NCBI GenBank assembly: GCA_947502405.1 | Contig: CANMZT010000007.1 | Location: 62,001 to 126,000, forward strand | Reading direction: 5' to 3' | Source of the DNA: an uncultured Algibacter sp. | GTDB taxonomy: Bacteria > Bacteroidota > Bacteroidia > Flavobacteriales > Flavobacteriaceae | DNA: 64,000 bases | In this document: positions 27,724 through 36,639 of the stretch, one piece after another | How positions within the stretch are numbered: position 1 is the stretch's first letter | How the letters are laid out: every line of letters starts with the position of its first letter | Program-made: the position numbers and the translations under genes | The notes under the pieces: model-generated | The model's database searches: none | The model's input: the letters and a program-made list of their open reading frames with translations, nothing else | Told to the model about the DNA's origin: nothing

Positions 27724-30636
27724 ATGAAAACACATATAACAACATGGTTGTGTTGCTTGTGTTGTGCTTTAATGTTGAGTCAGTCTATTACTGAGTTAGA
27801 ACATTTTTATAATTCAGATCCTGGGTTTGGTAACGCTACAAGCGTAACACCAAATGCCAACTCTGGAAACTTAACACAAAGCATAACAATTGCTACACCA
27901 ACAGGCGCAACTGGGTTTAATACCCTTTACATAAGAGCAAAAGATGATAATAACATTTGGAGCTTGTATTCTAATGCTATTTTTTACATTATTGATAATG
28001 AAGTTGGCACTAGTGCAACACAAATTACAAACGCTGAGTATTTTATAAATACCGATCCTGGATTTGGTAATGCAAACCCAATAACCATAAGTGTAAACAC
28101 AGGAAGTATAACAGAAAATCTAACAATACCTATCGGCTCTAATCTTAATGGTTTTAACTCTTTATATATAAGAACAAAAGACGATTTAGGTAACTGGAGT
28201 TTGTATGATACTGTAAAATTCTTTGTGATTGATGAGGTTGGTAGCGGTGCTTCAAATATAACCGCTATGGAATATTTTATAGATACGGATCCTGGTTTTG
28301 GCAATGCCAACCCTATAAGTACTAATAGCAATACTGGAAGTGTTAGTCAAAATGTTACAATACCGTTAGGAACCTTAGAAGTTGGATTTCATAATTTATA
28401 CGTTAGAGCTCAGGACGATTTAGGAGCGTGGAGCCTGTATGATAAGCGTACATTTTTTGTGACACCAGAACAAAACGTTTCGCCTATAGTTTCTGCAGAA
28501 TACTTTTATGATTCTGACCCAGGTTTTGGCAATGGCACAGCAGTAAACTTAACACCAACTGGCAACACCGATGAGTTTACTATAGATTTAAGCACCACCA
28601 ATATAAGCTGTGATTTTCATGATTTCTACATCAGACTTATAAATGAAGATGGCTCGTGGTCACTTTACGATTATGGTTTACAAGTTGAAGTCTATGACAA
28701 TGCAAATCCAACAATTGTAACCTTTCCCAACATTACTGCAGAGTTAGACGCATCAGGAAATGCTAGTATTACTATTGCAGATGTAGATAATGGTACTTTT
28801 GATGATTGTGAGTTAGTCTCAGTAGTTTTAAACCAAACCCAGTTTGATTACACCTGTACCGATTTAGGAGCCAATACGGTTACAATTACTGCAACAGATG
28901 CAGAATCTAAAGTAAGTACAGAAGATGTTACGATTACTGTTGTTGATAAAATAAACCCTGTGGCAGCAACACAGAATATCACTGTACAATTAGATGCTAG
29001 TGGCAATGCTTCGATTACACCAGCACAAATTGAAAATGGTTCAACGGACAACTGTTCCGTAACAGATTTTAGTTTAGATGTATCTAATTTTACCTGTGAG
29101 AATCTTGGAGCAAACACAGTTAATTTAACAGTAACAGATGAAAGCGGAAACTCAAATACCGCTAGTGCAACTGTTACAGTTGTAGACAATGTAAAACCAA
29201 CGGTTAACACACAAGCTATTACGGTGCAATTGGATGCTTCTGGAAATGCAACAATTGTAGCTAGTGATATTGATAATGGCTCCACAGATAATTGCACTAT
29301 AGCAAACAGAAGTTTGGATATTACTGGGTTTACTTGTGCTAATCTTGGAGCTAACACGGTTTCGCTAACGGTTACAGATCAGAGTGGTAATTCTGAGTCA
29401 GCTACTGCAACTGTTACCGTTGAAGACAAGATTAATCCAACTGTAGTTACTCAAAATATTACGGTGCAATTAGATGCTTCTGGAAGTGCAGCTATAACCG
29501 CTGCTCAAATTGAAAATGGATCATCTGATAATTGTAGTATTACTAGCAGAAGCTTAGATATTACATCTTTTGATTGTAGTGATTTAGGTGCAAATACTGT
29601 TACCCTGTCAGTTACCGACCAAAGTGGAAATACTGGCACAAATACTGCTACAGTTACTGTGGTGGATAACATAAACCCTGTTGCTATCACTCAGAATATT
29701 ACTGTACAATTAGATGCATCTGGTAGTGTTTCAATTAACGGGGATGATGTAGATAATAGTTCTACGGATAACTGCGGAGTTACTTCAAAATCGCTGGATG
29801 TTTCAAACTTTACCTGTGCTAACCTTGGTGCTAACTCAGTAATGTTAACGGTTGAAGATGCTAGCGGAAATACCAATGCTGCTTCGGCTAACGTAACAGT
29901 AGAAGATAATATTAATCCAACTGTAGCTACACAAAATATTACTGCGCAATTGGATGCTTCAGGAAATGCTACAATAACTGCTGCTCAGATTGAAAATGGC
30001 TCAACTGACAATTGTAGTATTGTTAATAGTAGTTTAGATATTACATCTTTTGATTGTGATGATTTAGGTGCAAATACTGTTACACTATCGGTTACCGACC
30101 AAAGTGGAAATACTGGCACAAATACTGCTACAGTTACTGTTCAAGATTTGATAAATCCTGTAGCTTTAGGGAAAGACATTACTGTAGATTTAGCAGGAAA
30201 TGCTTCAGTTACCATTTTAGCTAGTGATGTTGATAACGGATCTTCAGATAATTGTAATGTTAACTTGAGTATAGATATAAACAGTTTTAATACACCAGGA
30301 GAATATCCTGTGCTTCTAACTGCAACAGATAATGCTTCTAACTCAAATTCAGTTAGTGTTACTGTTACTGTTACAGATACTACACTTAACGTTAAGGATA
30401 ATAACGTTCCTAATTTGGAAATAAAATTGTTTCCAATTCCAGTTGAAGATCATGTAAATATTTCAACAGAACTCATTTTAGATGCCTTAGAAGTATATGA
30501 TATTAATGGCAAAATATTAATAGAAATAAAACGGCCTAACAATAAAATAAACTTAAGGCATTTTAAATCTGGTGTTTATTTTTTTAGATTTAAATCTAAT
30601 AATACATTGATTACTAAACGTGTTTTGAAAAAATAA
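27724..30636 (+). CDS. Large secreted repeat protein with HYR-like repeats and T9SS C-terminal sorting domain
   Basis: About 4 DPGFGNA repeats, about 6-7 TVQLDASGNA...NGSTDNC...LGANTVTLTVTDQSGN repeats, C-terminal FPIPVEDHVNI...VYDINGK...GVYFFRF...KRVLKK. Confidence 0.85.
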   Translation: MKTHITTWLCCLCCALMLSQSITELEHFYNSDPGFGNATSVTPNANSGNLTQSITIATPTGATGFNTLYIRAKDDNNIWSLYSNAIFYIIDNEVGTSATQITNAEYFINTDPGFGNANPITISVNTGSITENLTIPIGSNLNGFNSLYIRTKDDLGNWSLYDTVKFFVIDEVGSGASNITAMEYFIDTDPGFGNANPISTNSNTGSVSQNVTIPLGTLEVGFHNLYVRAQDDLGAWSLYDKRTFFVTPEQNVSPIVSAEYFYDSDPGFGNGTAVNLTPTGNTDEFTIDLSTTNISCDFHDFYIRLINEDGSWSLYDYGLQVEVYDNANPTIVTFPNITAELDASGNASITIADVDNGTFDDCELVSVVLNQTQFDYTCTDLGANTVTITATDAESKVSTEDVTITVVDKINPVAATQNITVQLDASGNASITPAQIENGSTDNCSVTDFSLDVSNFTCENLGANTVNLTVTDESGNSNTASATVTVVDNVKPTVNTQAITVQLDASGNATIVASDIDNGSTDNCTIANRSLDITGFTCANLGANTVSLTVTDQSGNSESATATVTVEDKINPTVVTQNITVQLDASGSAAITAAQIENGSSDNCSITSRSLDITSFDCSDLGANTVTLSVTDQSGNTGTNTATVTVVDNINPVAITQNITVQLDASGSVSINGDDVDNSSTDNCGVTSKSLDVSNFTCANLGANSVMLTVEDASGNTNAASANVTVEDNINPTVATQNITAQLDASGNATITAAQIENGSTDNCSIVNSSLDITSFDCDDLGANTVTLSVTDQSGNTGTNTATVTVQDLINPVALGKDITVDLAGNASVTILASDVDNGSSDNCNVNLSIDINSFNTPGEYPVLLTATDNASNSNSVSVTVTVTDTTLNVKDNNVPNLEIKLFPIPVEDHVNISTELILDALEVYDINGKILIEIKRPNNKINLRHFKSGVYFFRFKSNNTLITKRVLKK

Positions 30637-30656
30637 CAAAACGAAACTAAGATGAT

Positions 30657-30684
30657 AAAAATCCCCAATCTTGGGGATTTTTTG
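30657..30684 (+). terminator. Terminator
   Basis: AAAAATCCCCAA-TC-TTGGGGATTTTTT; nearly the same stem as 26411-26437. Confidence 0.7.
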
Positions 30685-30729
30685 CCTTATAACAAAGCTT
30701 TAAATTGCTGTTAAACTTTAAAAACCTAA

Positions 30730-31128
30730 ATGACACCACTTGAAAAGATATTGAATACAATTACATCAATAAAAAAAAAGGGAAAACTAGTTTCAGATAA
30801 CGATATTTTAGAAATATTAAAAGCAACTAAAACTATAAGTATTAATCAAGGAGCAATAAACGCTTACATTGCATTTTTCAAAAAGGTAGATAAAAACAAA
30901 CTCAATAAAATTAGTACACTTACTTCTAGAGAATTACAAATACTTCAGTGTATTGGTGATGGAGAAAGCTCAACAAATATTGCAAAAAAATTAAACTTAA
31001 GTATATCTACAATTGAAACACACAGAAAAAATATACGAAAAAAACTAGACTTAATTGGTAAAGGAAAATTAACCGATTATGCTCTAATAAGTAAAACGCA
31101 TTCTGTTAATACTAATAATTCTAAATAA
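30730..31128 (+). CDS. Orphan LuxR-type HTH protein without REC domain
   Basis: LTSRELQILQCIGDGESSTNIAKKLNLSISTIETHRKNIRKKL. Confidence 0.8.
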   Translation: MTPLEKILNTITSIKKKGKLVSDNDILEILKATKTISINQGAINAYIAFFKKVDKNKLNKISTLTSRELQILQCIGDGESSTNIAKKLNLSISTIETHRKNIRKKLDLIGKGKLTDYALISKTHSVNTNNSK

Positions 31129-31222
31129 TTAAGCCAATATTCATTTGAAAAATAATTTTACTTTTCTCACGCAACCTTTTCAAAACTCTTGCATCTAACT
31201 AGTAACTAATCCAAACTAGAAA

Positions 31223-31309
31223 ATGAATTTTATATTAATTATAGGCACTCTCATTGTGATTAATCTGATACTTTTAACATTTAGTGTAAACAAAAAAACA
31301 GACCCCTGA
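31223..31309 (+). CDS. 28-aa single-TM microprotein MNFILIIGTLIVINLILLTFSVNKKTDP
   Basis: Own translation; paralogous to the ORF at 31375. Confidence 0.4.
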   Translation: MNFILIIGTLIVINLILLTFSVNKKTDP

Positions 31310-31374
31310 ATAATTATTAAGATGACATTTTGATGTTTTTATGATGTATAAGTGTAAACTAAAACATAAGCATC

Positions 31375-31461
31375 ATGAGTGTTTTTCTAATTATCATTTT
31401 TCTAATTGCCATTAATGGCTTTCTTCTATTATTTAGTGTAAATAAAAAATCTGAATCTTAA
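31375..31461 (+). CDS. 28-aa single-TM microprotein MSVFLIIIFLIAINGFLLLFSVNKKSES
   Basis: Own translation; same length and FSVNKK C-terminal motif as the ORF at 31223. Confidence 0.4.
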   Translation: MSVFLIIIFLIAINGFLLLFSVNKKSES

Positions 31462-31577
31462 TTTTTTAGCACTACTCATATTATTTACTTCTCAATTTTC
31501 TTCCAAAAATATTACTGCACGTAATGAAATTTAAAATTGATTATCTTTGATTTCAATAATTCATTAAAATATTTTTC

Positions 31578-32600
31578 ATGAAAGCCTTTAAATATATTTT
31601 ATTTTTATTGTTGATTCTAATTATAGGTTTATCCATATATATTGCGGTGCAACCAAACGAATTTGAAGTAAGCCGAACTCGTACTATAAATGCTCCTGCT
31701 CCTGTGATTTACGAGAATGTTATTGACTTTAAAAATTGGGAAGCTTGGTCGTCTTGGGCAGAAGCAGATCCAGAAATGACAATTACGCTTTCAAACAAAA
31801 CTAAAGGTATTGATGGTTCATATTCATGGGAAGATAAAGATGGTGTTGGAACTATGAAAACTATTGAAGCGACTCCAAATAAATCTATAAAGCAACAAAT
31901 GCAATTTGCAGAGTTTCCTACTTCTGATGTTACTTGGGAGTTTACTCCAAACGATGATGGTTCTACTGATGCTAAATGGACTATTTCTGGTAAAGATTTA
32001 CCATTTGGGTTTAAAGCATTCGCCACTTTTATGGGGGGAATGGAAAACCAAATTGGTCCTCATTATGAGCGTAGTCTTGAGAAATTAGATAGTATTGTTG
32101 TGGCAGAAATGAAAAAATATAGCATTACTGTTAATGGTATTACGCAACACGGTGGTGGTTATTACATTTACAATACAGCATCATGCAAAATATCTGATTT
32201 ATCTAATAAGATGCAAGAGATGATGCCAAAAGTTGGTATGTATGCTATGAATAATAATATAAAAATGGCTGGTGCACCTTTTACCAACTACCACAAATGG
32301 GATGTAGAAAATAACGCTGTAATGTTTTCATGTTGTGTACCCACAACTGAAAAAGTAATTTCTTCTGAGCCTGATATTTTAACTGGACAATTAAAACCTT
32401 TTAAAGCAGTTAAAACAACTTTAAAAGGTGATTATGATAATTTGAAAGAAGCTTGGGAAACGGCAGCTAAATATATAAAAGACAATAACCTTGAAGAGTT
32501 GCATGATGCTTCTGCCCTAGAGGTTTACCAAACTGACCCCATGAGCGAACCAAACCCTGCAAATTGGATTACTGAAATTTATATTCCAATAAAAGAATAG
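31578..32600 (+). CDS. SRPBCC (polyketide cyclase-like) plus GyrI-like/AraC effector-binding protein
   Basis: FEVSRTRTINAPAPVIYENVIDFKNWEAWSSW; C-terminal GyrI-like region. Confidence 0.8.
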   Translation: MKAFKYILFLLLILIIGLSIYIAVQPNEFEVSRTRTINAPAPVIYENVIDFKNWEAWSSWAEADPEMTITLSNKTKGIDGSYSWEDKDGVGTMKTIEATPNKSIKQQMQFAEFPTSDVTWEFTPNDDGSTDAKWTISGKDLPFGFKAFATFMGGMENQIGPHYERSLEKLDSIVVAEMKKYSITVNGITQHGGGYYIYNTASCKISDLSNKMQEMMPKVGMYAMNNNIKMAGAPFTNYHKWDVENNAVMFSCCVPTTEKVISSEPDILTGQLKPFKAVKTTLKGDYDNLKEAWETAAKYIKDNNLEELHDASALEVYQTDPMSEPNPANWITEIYIPIKE

Positions 32601-32608
32601 AAGCATAA

Positions 32609-32974
32609 ATGAAGCAACTTTTATTAGTTTTTGTTGGTGGTGGTTTTGGTAGTGTTTTACGTTATGTTATTGGAAAATATTTAAATAGTGCTGAAAACGG
32701 GATTCCTTACGGCACTTTTGCTGCAAACATATTAGGAAGTTTATTAATTGGAATTATTTTAGGTTTAGCTGCAAAAAATGATGCACTTTCGCAGAACCAA
32801 ACGTTACTTCTTGCTACTGGATTTTGTGGTGGCTTCACCACTTTTTCAACATTTGCTTACGAGAATCATGTGTTTTTAAAATCGGGTGATTTTATGAGTT
32901 TTGCAGTTTACACTATTGCGAGTTTTGTTATTGGATTTTTGGCTGTTTTTGCTGGGATTTATTTTGTAAAATAA
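32609..32974 (+). CDS. crcB: Fluoride exporter CrcB/Fluc
   Basis: GGGFGSVLRYVIG, GTFAANILGSLLIG, GFCGGFTTFSTF. Confidence 0.95.
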   Translation: MKQLLLVFVGGGFGSVLRYVIGKYLNSAENGIPYGTFAANILGSLLIGIILGLAAKNDALSQNQTLLLATGFCGGFTTFSTFAYENHVFLKSGDFMSFAVYTIASFVIGFLAVFAGIYFVK

Positions 32975-32978
32975 TGAC

Positions 32979-33050
32979 TCGACTTTGCTAAAAATTCAAC
33001 TAAATTCCTTTAACGCAGGGTATAACTCATTAAAAACACATATATCTGTA
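32979..33050 (+). promoter_or_regulatory. Cassette-like upstream module, copy L2
   Basis: TCGACTTTG...CTAAATTCCTTTAACGCAGGGTATAACTCATTAAAAACACATAT; aligns with L1 and L3. Confidence 0.55.
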
Positions 33051-33085
33051 AAACATTGTGCTTCATTATAACCAACCATTAACCA

Positions 33086-33829
33086 ATGATAAAATTCTTT
33101 AGAACAATCCGCAAAAAAATGCTGACTGAAAACAAATTCAGTAAATATCTGATTTATGCGATTGGTGAAATTGTACTTGTTGTAATTGGAATTTTGATTG
33201 CATTATCAATCAATAATTGGAACCAAGAACGAATCCAGAAAAATGAAGAACAAACCATTGTAAAGAACATTCATACTGAATATTTGCAAAACAAAACGAT
33301 TATAAAAAAAAGAATTGAGGAAGCTGAATTATGTGAAGCAGCCCTTAAACAATTAATGAACATTATGGGTAAAGACGAAGATTATCTTAAAAAGCAAAAT
33401 GTCGACAGTTTACTTTTTATTGCCTTTGACCCTCCTATATTCAGACCCTCGGAAAACACCATTTCTGGTCTCATACAATCAGGACGTTTGGATTTGCTCC
33501 AAAATAAGGAATTAGTTAATTTAATATATAGTTGGGGACGAACGATGAAGTCGTTGACAGATAGAACAGCAAGATTTACTACATTAATGGATAACGATAT
33601 TTTTCCCTACTTAACAAAAAAATATTCCTATAAAGATATCGATACCTATGGCCTATTAAATTGGAAAGAAAAATCGAACCTGAAGGTGGATAAACTTCAA
33701 ATTTTTAAAGAAATTGAATTCGAAAATCTTACTGACGGGTTTTTATACTGGATGGTAGATAACAAAAACCTATTTATTGAATTAGACCTTTTGATTGATA
33801 AAATTCTTAAGGAAACTCAGTATGATTAA
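33086..33829 (+). CDS. DUF6090-family protein
   Basis: MIKFFRTIRKKML...KYLIYAIGEIVLVVIGILIALSINNWNQ. Confidence 0.85.
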   Translation: MIKFFRTIRKKMLTENKFSKYLIYAIGEIVLVVIGILIALSINNWNQERIQKNEEQTIVKNIHTEYLQNKTIIKKRIEEAELCEAALKQLMNIMGKDEDYLKKQNVDSLLFIAFDPPIFRPSENTISGLIQSGRLDLLQNKELVNLIYSWGRTMKSLTDRTARFTTLMDNDIFPYLTKKYSYKDIDTYGLLNWKEKSNLKVDKLQIFKEIEFENLTDGFLYWMVDNKNLFIELDLLIDKILKETQYD

Positions 33830-33854
33830 ATTATAAATGGCGTAAGCACAAAAA

Positions 33855-33863
33855 CGCTAAACG
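33855..33863. repeat. Downstream boundary site of putative cassette L2
   Basis: CGCTAAACG(ACG)AACC, compare CGTTAAACG-AACC at 16101. Confidence 0.4.
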
Positions 33864-33890
33864 ACGAACCTATTAAAACTTACACAGAAA

Positions 33891-34631
33891 TCATTGCTTA
33901 TTAAAAGCCTTAACTCCAGCCTCTATTCTGGTTTTTAAATAATTTTTACGCGGTACAATTGGACAAGAGTATTTATCATTATATGCACAATAGGGATTGT
34001 AGGCTTTATTAAAATCGATAATCATAGTACTGCCTTCTGGGATTCTAGCATCTATATAGCGTCCGCCACCGTAGCTTTCTAGTCCGTTGGTTTCATCTAA
34101 AAATGGTAAAAACAAATAGTTTTCATAGCCTTCTTTTTCTATTAGTCCTTGGTTTTGGTAAATATTCAACTTAAACGATTCTCCTTTTAAATTGAATGTT
34201 AACTCACCGTATTTTACATATATTGGCCTTCTAGCGGTAGTAGTTTTCATTTTAAAAGGCTTTTCGTTGGGTGTTCTTTTAAAATTGGCTGTAACTACAT
34301 AGGCTGAATCGAATTTAAAAAAATCTAAGCCTTCAAAGTTTTTCCTATCCTTTTCTTTTAATGGAGATTTGCTAGCATCTTTATAATCGGCATTTATTTC
34401 CTTTTGGAACTCAGTTTTGCCTTGTATTGGGCGTTTTTTTTGTGCGCAACTTGTGCTTACTATTACCAAAGCAAGTATTACTGAAAAAAAACCTTTACCT
34501 ATTGCTAGCTGATATGCCCGCGTTAGGGATTGTAGAGGAAAGCCCACAGCGACGCAGGAGCGAGGACTTGGAACGGAAAGCCCGACCCCTTGTGGGTAAC
34601 GCCCAAATAATTTTATAGCTAGTTTTCTCAT
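33891..34631 (-). CDS. DUF1684-family lipoprotein with dispersed element C in its signal region
   Basis: PIYVKYGELTFNLKGESFKLNIYQNQGL...FLPFLDETNGLESYGGGRYIDARIPEGSTMIIDFNKAYNPYCAYNDKYSCPIVPRKN. Confidence 0.85.
   Translation of the reverse strand: MRKLAIKLFGRYPQGVGLSVPSPRSCVAVGFPLQSLTRAYQLAIGKGFFSVILALVIVSTSCAQKKRPIQGKTEFQKEINADYKDASKSPLKEKDRKNFEGLDFFKFDSAYVVTANFKRTPNEKPFKMKTTTARRPIYVKYGELTFNLKGESFKLNIYQNQGLIEKEGYENYLFLPFLDETNGLESYGGGRYIDARIPEGSTMIIDFNKAYNPYCAYNDKYSCPIVPRKNYLKTRIEAGVKAFNKQ
34518..34612 (-). repeat. Dispersed element copy C
   Basis: GCGTTA (34520-34525) / TAACGC (34597-34602) ends, two GGAAAGCCC direct repeats. Confidence 0.65.
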
Positions 34632-35158
34632 TAGTTCTCTGGATGAAAAGATGGGTTTAAATTGTTTTGATAAATCTGTAATAAATCGTTTGAAAAGGTA
34701 TCAAAAGTTTCTTCATTAGCAAATGATTTTATTTTTTCTGGATCGAAATTGCCTTGTAGGTAATAGGCTGTGGTTTCGGTTTCTGAGCTGGCAAAAATAA
34801 TAACGTCTGTAACGACTACGCCTACCTCGCCAACTGAAATGATTCGCGTATTGGTTACATCGTTTTTTCTGAAAACATCTGTAAATCCGTTGTTAGTTAC
34901 AGCATTCATTTCTGTGATAAGACTCTGGCGCTTAAATGTATTTATGTTTTCGAATTTTATGTATTTAAAATCTGAAATGTTGCCAATAGCATGTTTAACT
35001 TCTGGCGAAATATTGCTTAAAACCGCTTTCATGAAATTAGGTACTTGGAATGCTGTTACACCCAAGTCTGCCTTATGGTTATTATAGAAACTTTGAAAGC
35101 TGCTTCCGCAGGAAAACATTAAAAAACATAGGCTTAATACAATTATTATTTTCTTCAT
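34631..35158 (-). CDS. Hypothetical lipoprotein, possibly DUF6567
   Basis: Start MKKIIIVLSLCFLMFSCGSS gives a lipobox. Confidence 0.6.
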   Translation of the reverse strand: MKKIIIVLSLCFLMFSCGSSFQSFYNNHKADLGVTAFQVPNFMKAVLSNISPEVKHAIGNISDFKYIKFENINTFKRQSLITEMNAVTNNGFTDVFRKNDVTNTRIISVGEVGVVVTDVIIFASSETETTAYYLQGNFDPEKIKSFANEETFDTFSNDLLQIYQNNLNPSFHPEN

Positions 35159-35347
35159 TTTAAAAAAATTACATTTCAAAAATACAACTTACGATTATTT
35201 TATCTAGCTTTGAAAAATCAAAATAAACAAAAATGCATAATAACGTCACTATTTATAGAAAGCAATGGACCTCTTGTTTAAAGACAAGTTGTTGGGCTAT
35301 TTATTTATTGTGGTGATATAGATATAAAATATTGCAATAATTTAAAA

Positions 35348-35378
35348 AGTCCGACTTCGCAGTCGGATTTTTTTTTTT
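35348..35378 (+). terminator. Terminator-like hairpin
   Basis: AGTCCGACTTCGCAGTCGGATTTTTTTTTT. Confidence 0.65.
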
Positions 35379-35432
35379 GAAAAAAATTCAAATTAATTAT
35401 CAACTATGTAGAAAACTGAACAACTAGAACTC

Positions 35433-36638
35433 ATGAAAACTTTATTTAACAATTACCTAAATACCTTTAAAGGATTATCAAAAGAAGTATGGTGGCTTGC
35501 CTTAATTACACTTATTAATAGAGCTGGTACCATGGTAATTCCTTTTTTATCACTATACCTAACAGAAGATTTGCAATTTACTTTAGGAAATGTTGGTACC
35601 ATTATGATGTGTTTTGGTTTGGGTTCTGTGGCTGGTTCTTGGCTTGGAGGTAAACTTACTGATACTATAGGTTATTATAAAGTTATGGTTAGAAGCCTTG
35701 TGAGTACGGGCATTCTATTTATTGCTTTGCAATTTCTTAATACCTTTTATGCGCTTTGTTTGGGTATATTTCTAGTAATGCTTGTAGCAGATATGTTTCG
35801 CCCTGCTATGTTTGTAGCGCTTAGCGCCTATAGTAAACCTGAAAATAAAACACGTAGTGTAACCCTAATTAGATTAGCTATAAACCTTGGGTTTTCTGCT
35901 GGACCTGCTGTAGGTGGGCTAATTATTACCACGCTTGGTTATAGTGGCCTATTCTGGGTAGATGGCATTACTTGTATATTGGCTACTGTAGTACTTTTTA
36001 TAGTTTTAAACCCTAAAAAATCAACTGTTTTAGATGATGTTGTAGTGACTAATCCAGACTCAGCATATAAAGACAAAGCCTTTACTATATTTTTAGTTGC
36101 TATGTTTTTATTTGGGGTTATCTTTTTACAATATTTCTCTACTATGCCTATATATTACAGAGAAGTACATACTTTATCTGAATTACAAATAGGGTTACTC
36201 TTGGGCGCCAATGGGTTTATTATTTTCCTTATGGAAATGCCTTTAATAAAATGGTTGGAGAACAGTAGATTTTCTAAAACAGAACTCATGCTATTTGGAG
36301 CGGTTTTAACTGCGGCAAGTTTTATTATATTGAATATAACTACCTGGTCTGGAATATTAATAATTGGTATGTTTTTAATGACTGTAGGTGAAATGATTGC
36401 TTTTCCGTTTTCTAATGCCTTTGCTATGGAACGTGCTAAAAAAGGAAATCAAGGGGAATATATGGCATTGTATTCTATTGCATTTTCTATGGCGCATATT
36501 TTTGGACACAAAGCTGGTATGCAAATGGTTGATGGCTGGGGCTTTGAGAATACATGGTATATGGTTACACTTATAGGTGGTTTTTGTGTACTTTTATTAC
36601 TTATTTTAAAAGCACACTTAAACTTAAAACGTAGTTAG
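35433..36638 (+). CDS. MFS transporter
   Basis: 12-TM pattern; GSWLGGKLTDTIGYYKVMV motif between TM2 and TM3. Confidence 0.9.
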   Translation: MKTLFNNYLNTFKGLSKEVWWLALITLINRAGTMVIPFLSLYLTEDLQFTLGNVGTIMMCFGLGSVAGSWLGGKLTDTIGYYKVMVRSLVSTGILFIALQFLNTFYALCLGIFLVMLVADMFRPAMFVALSAYSKPENKTRSVTLIRLAINLGFSAGPAVGGLIITTLGYSGLFWVDGITCILATVVLFIVLNPKKSTVLDDVVVTNPDSAYKDKAFTIFLVAMFLFGVIFLQYFSTMPIYYREVHTLSELQIGLLLGANGFIIFLMEMPLIKWLENSRFSKTELMLFGAVLTAASFIILNITTWSGILIIGMFLMTVGEMIAFPFSNAFAMERAKKGNQGEYMALYSIAFSMAHIFGHKAGMQMVDGWGFENTWYMVTLIGGFCVLLLLILKAHLNLKRS

Positions 36639-36639
36639 A

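Noticed and set aside
28848-29357. Long antisense ORFs under the HYR repeat gene (28848-29357, 29505-29690, 29691-29876, 27984-28331)
   Set aside because: Shadow ORFs of a repetitive coding sequence; the plus-strand protein has signal peptide, domain repeats and T9SS tail.
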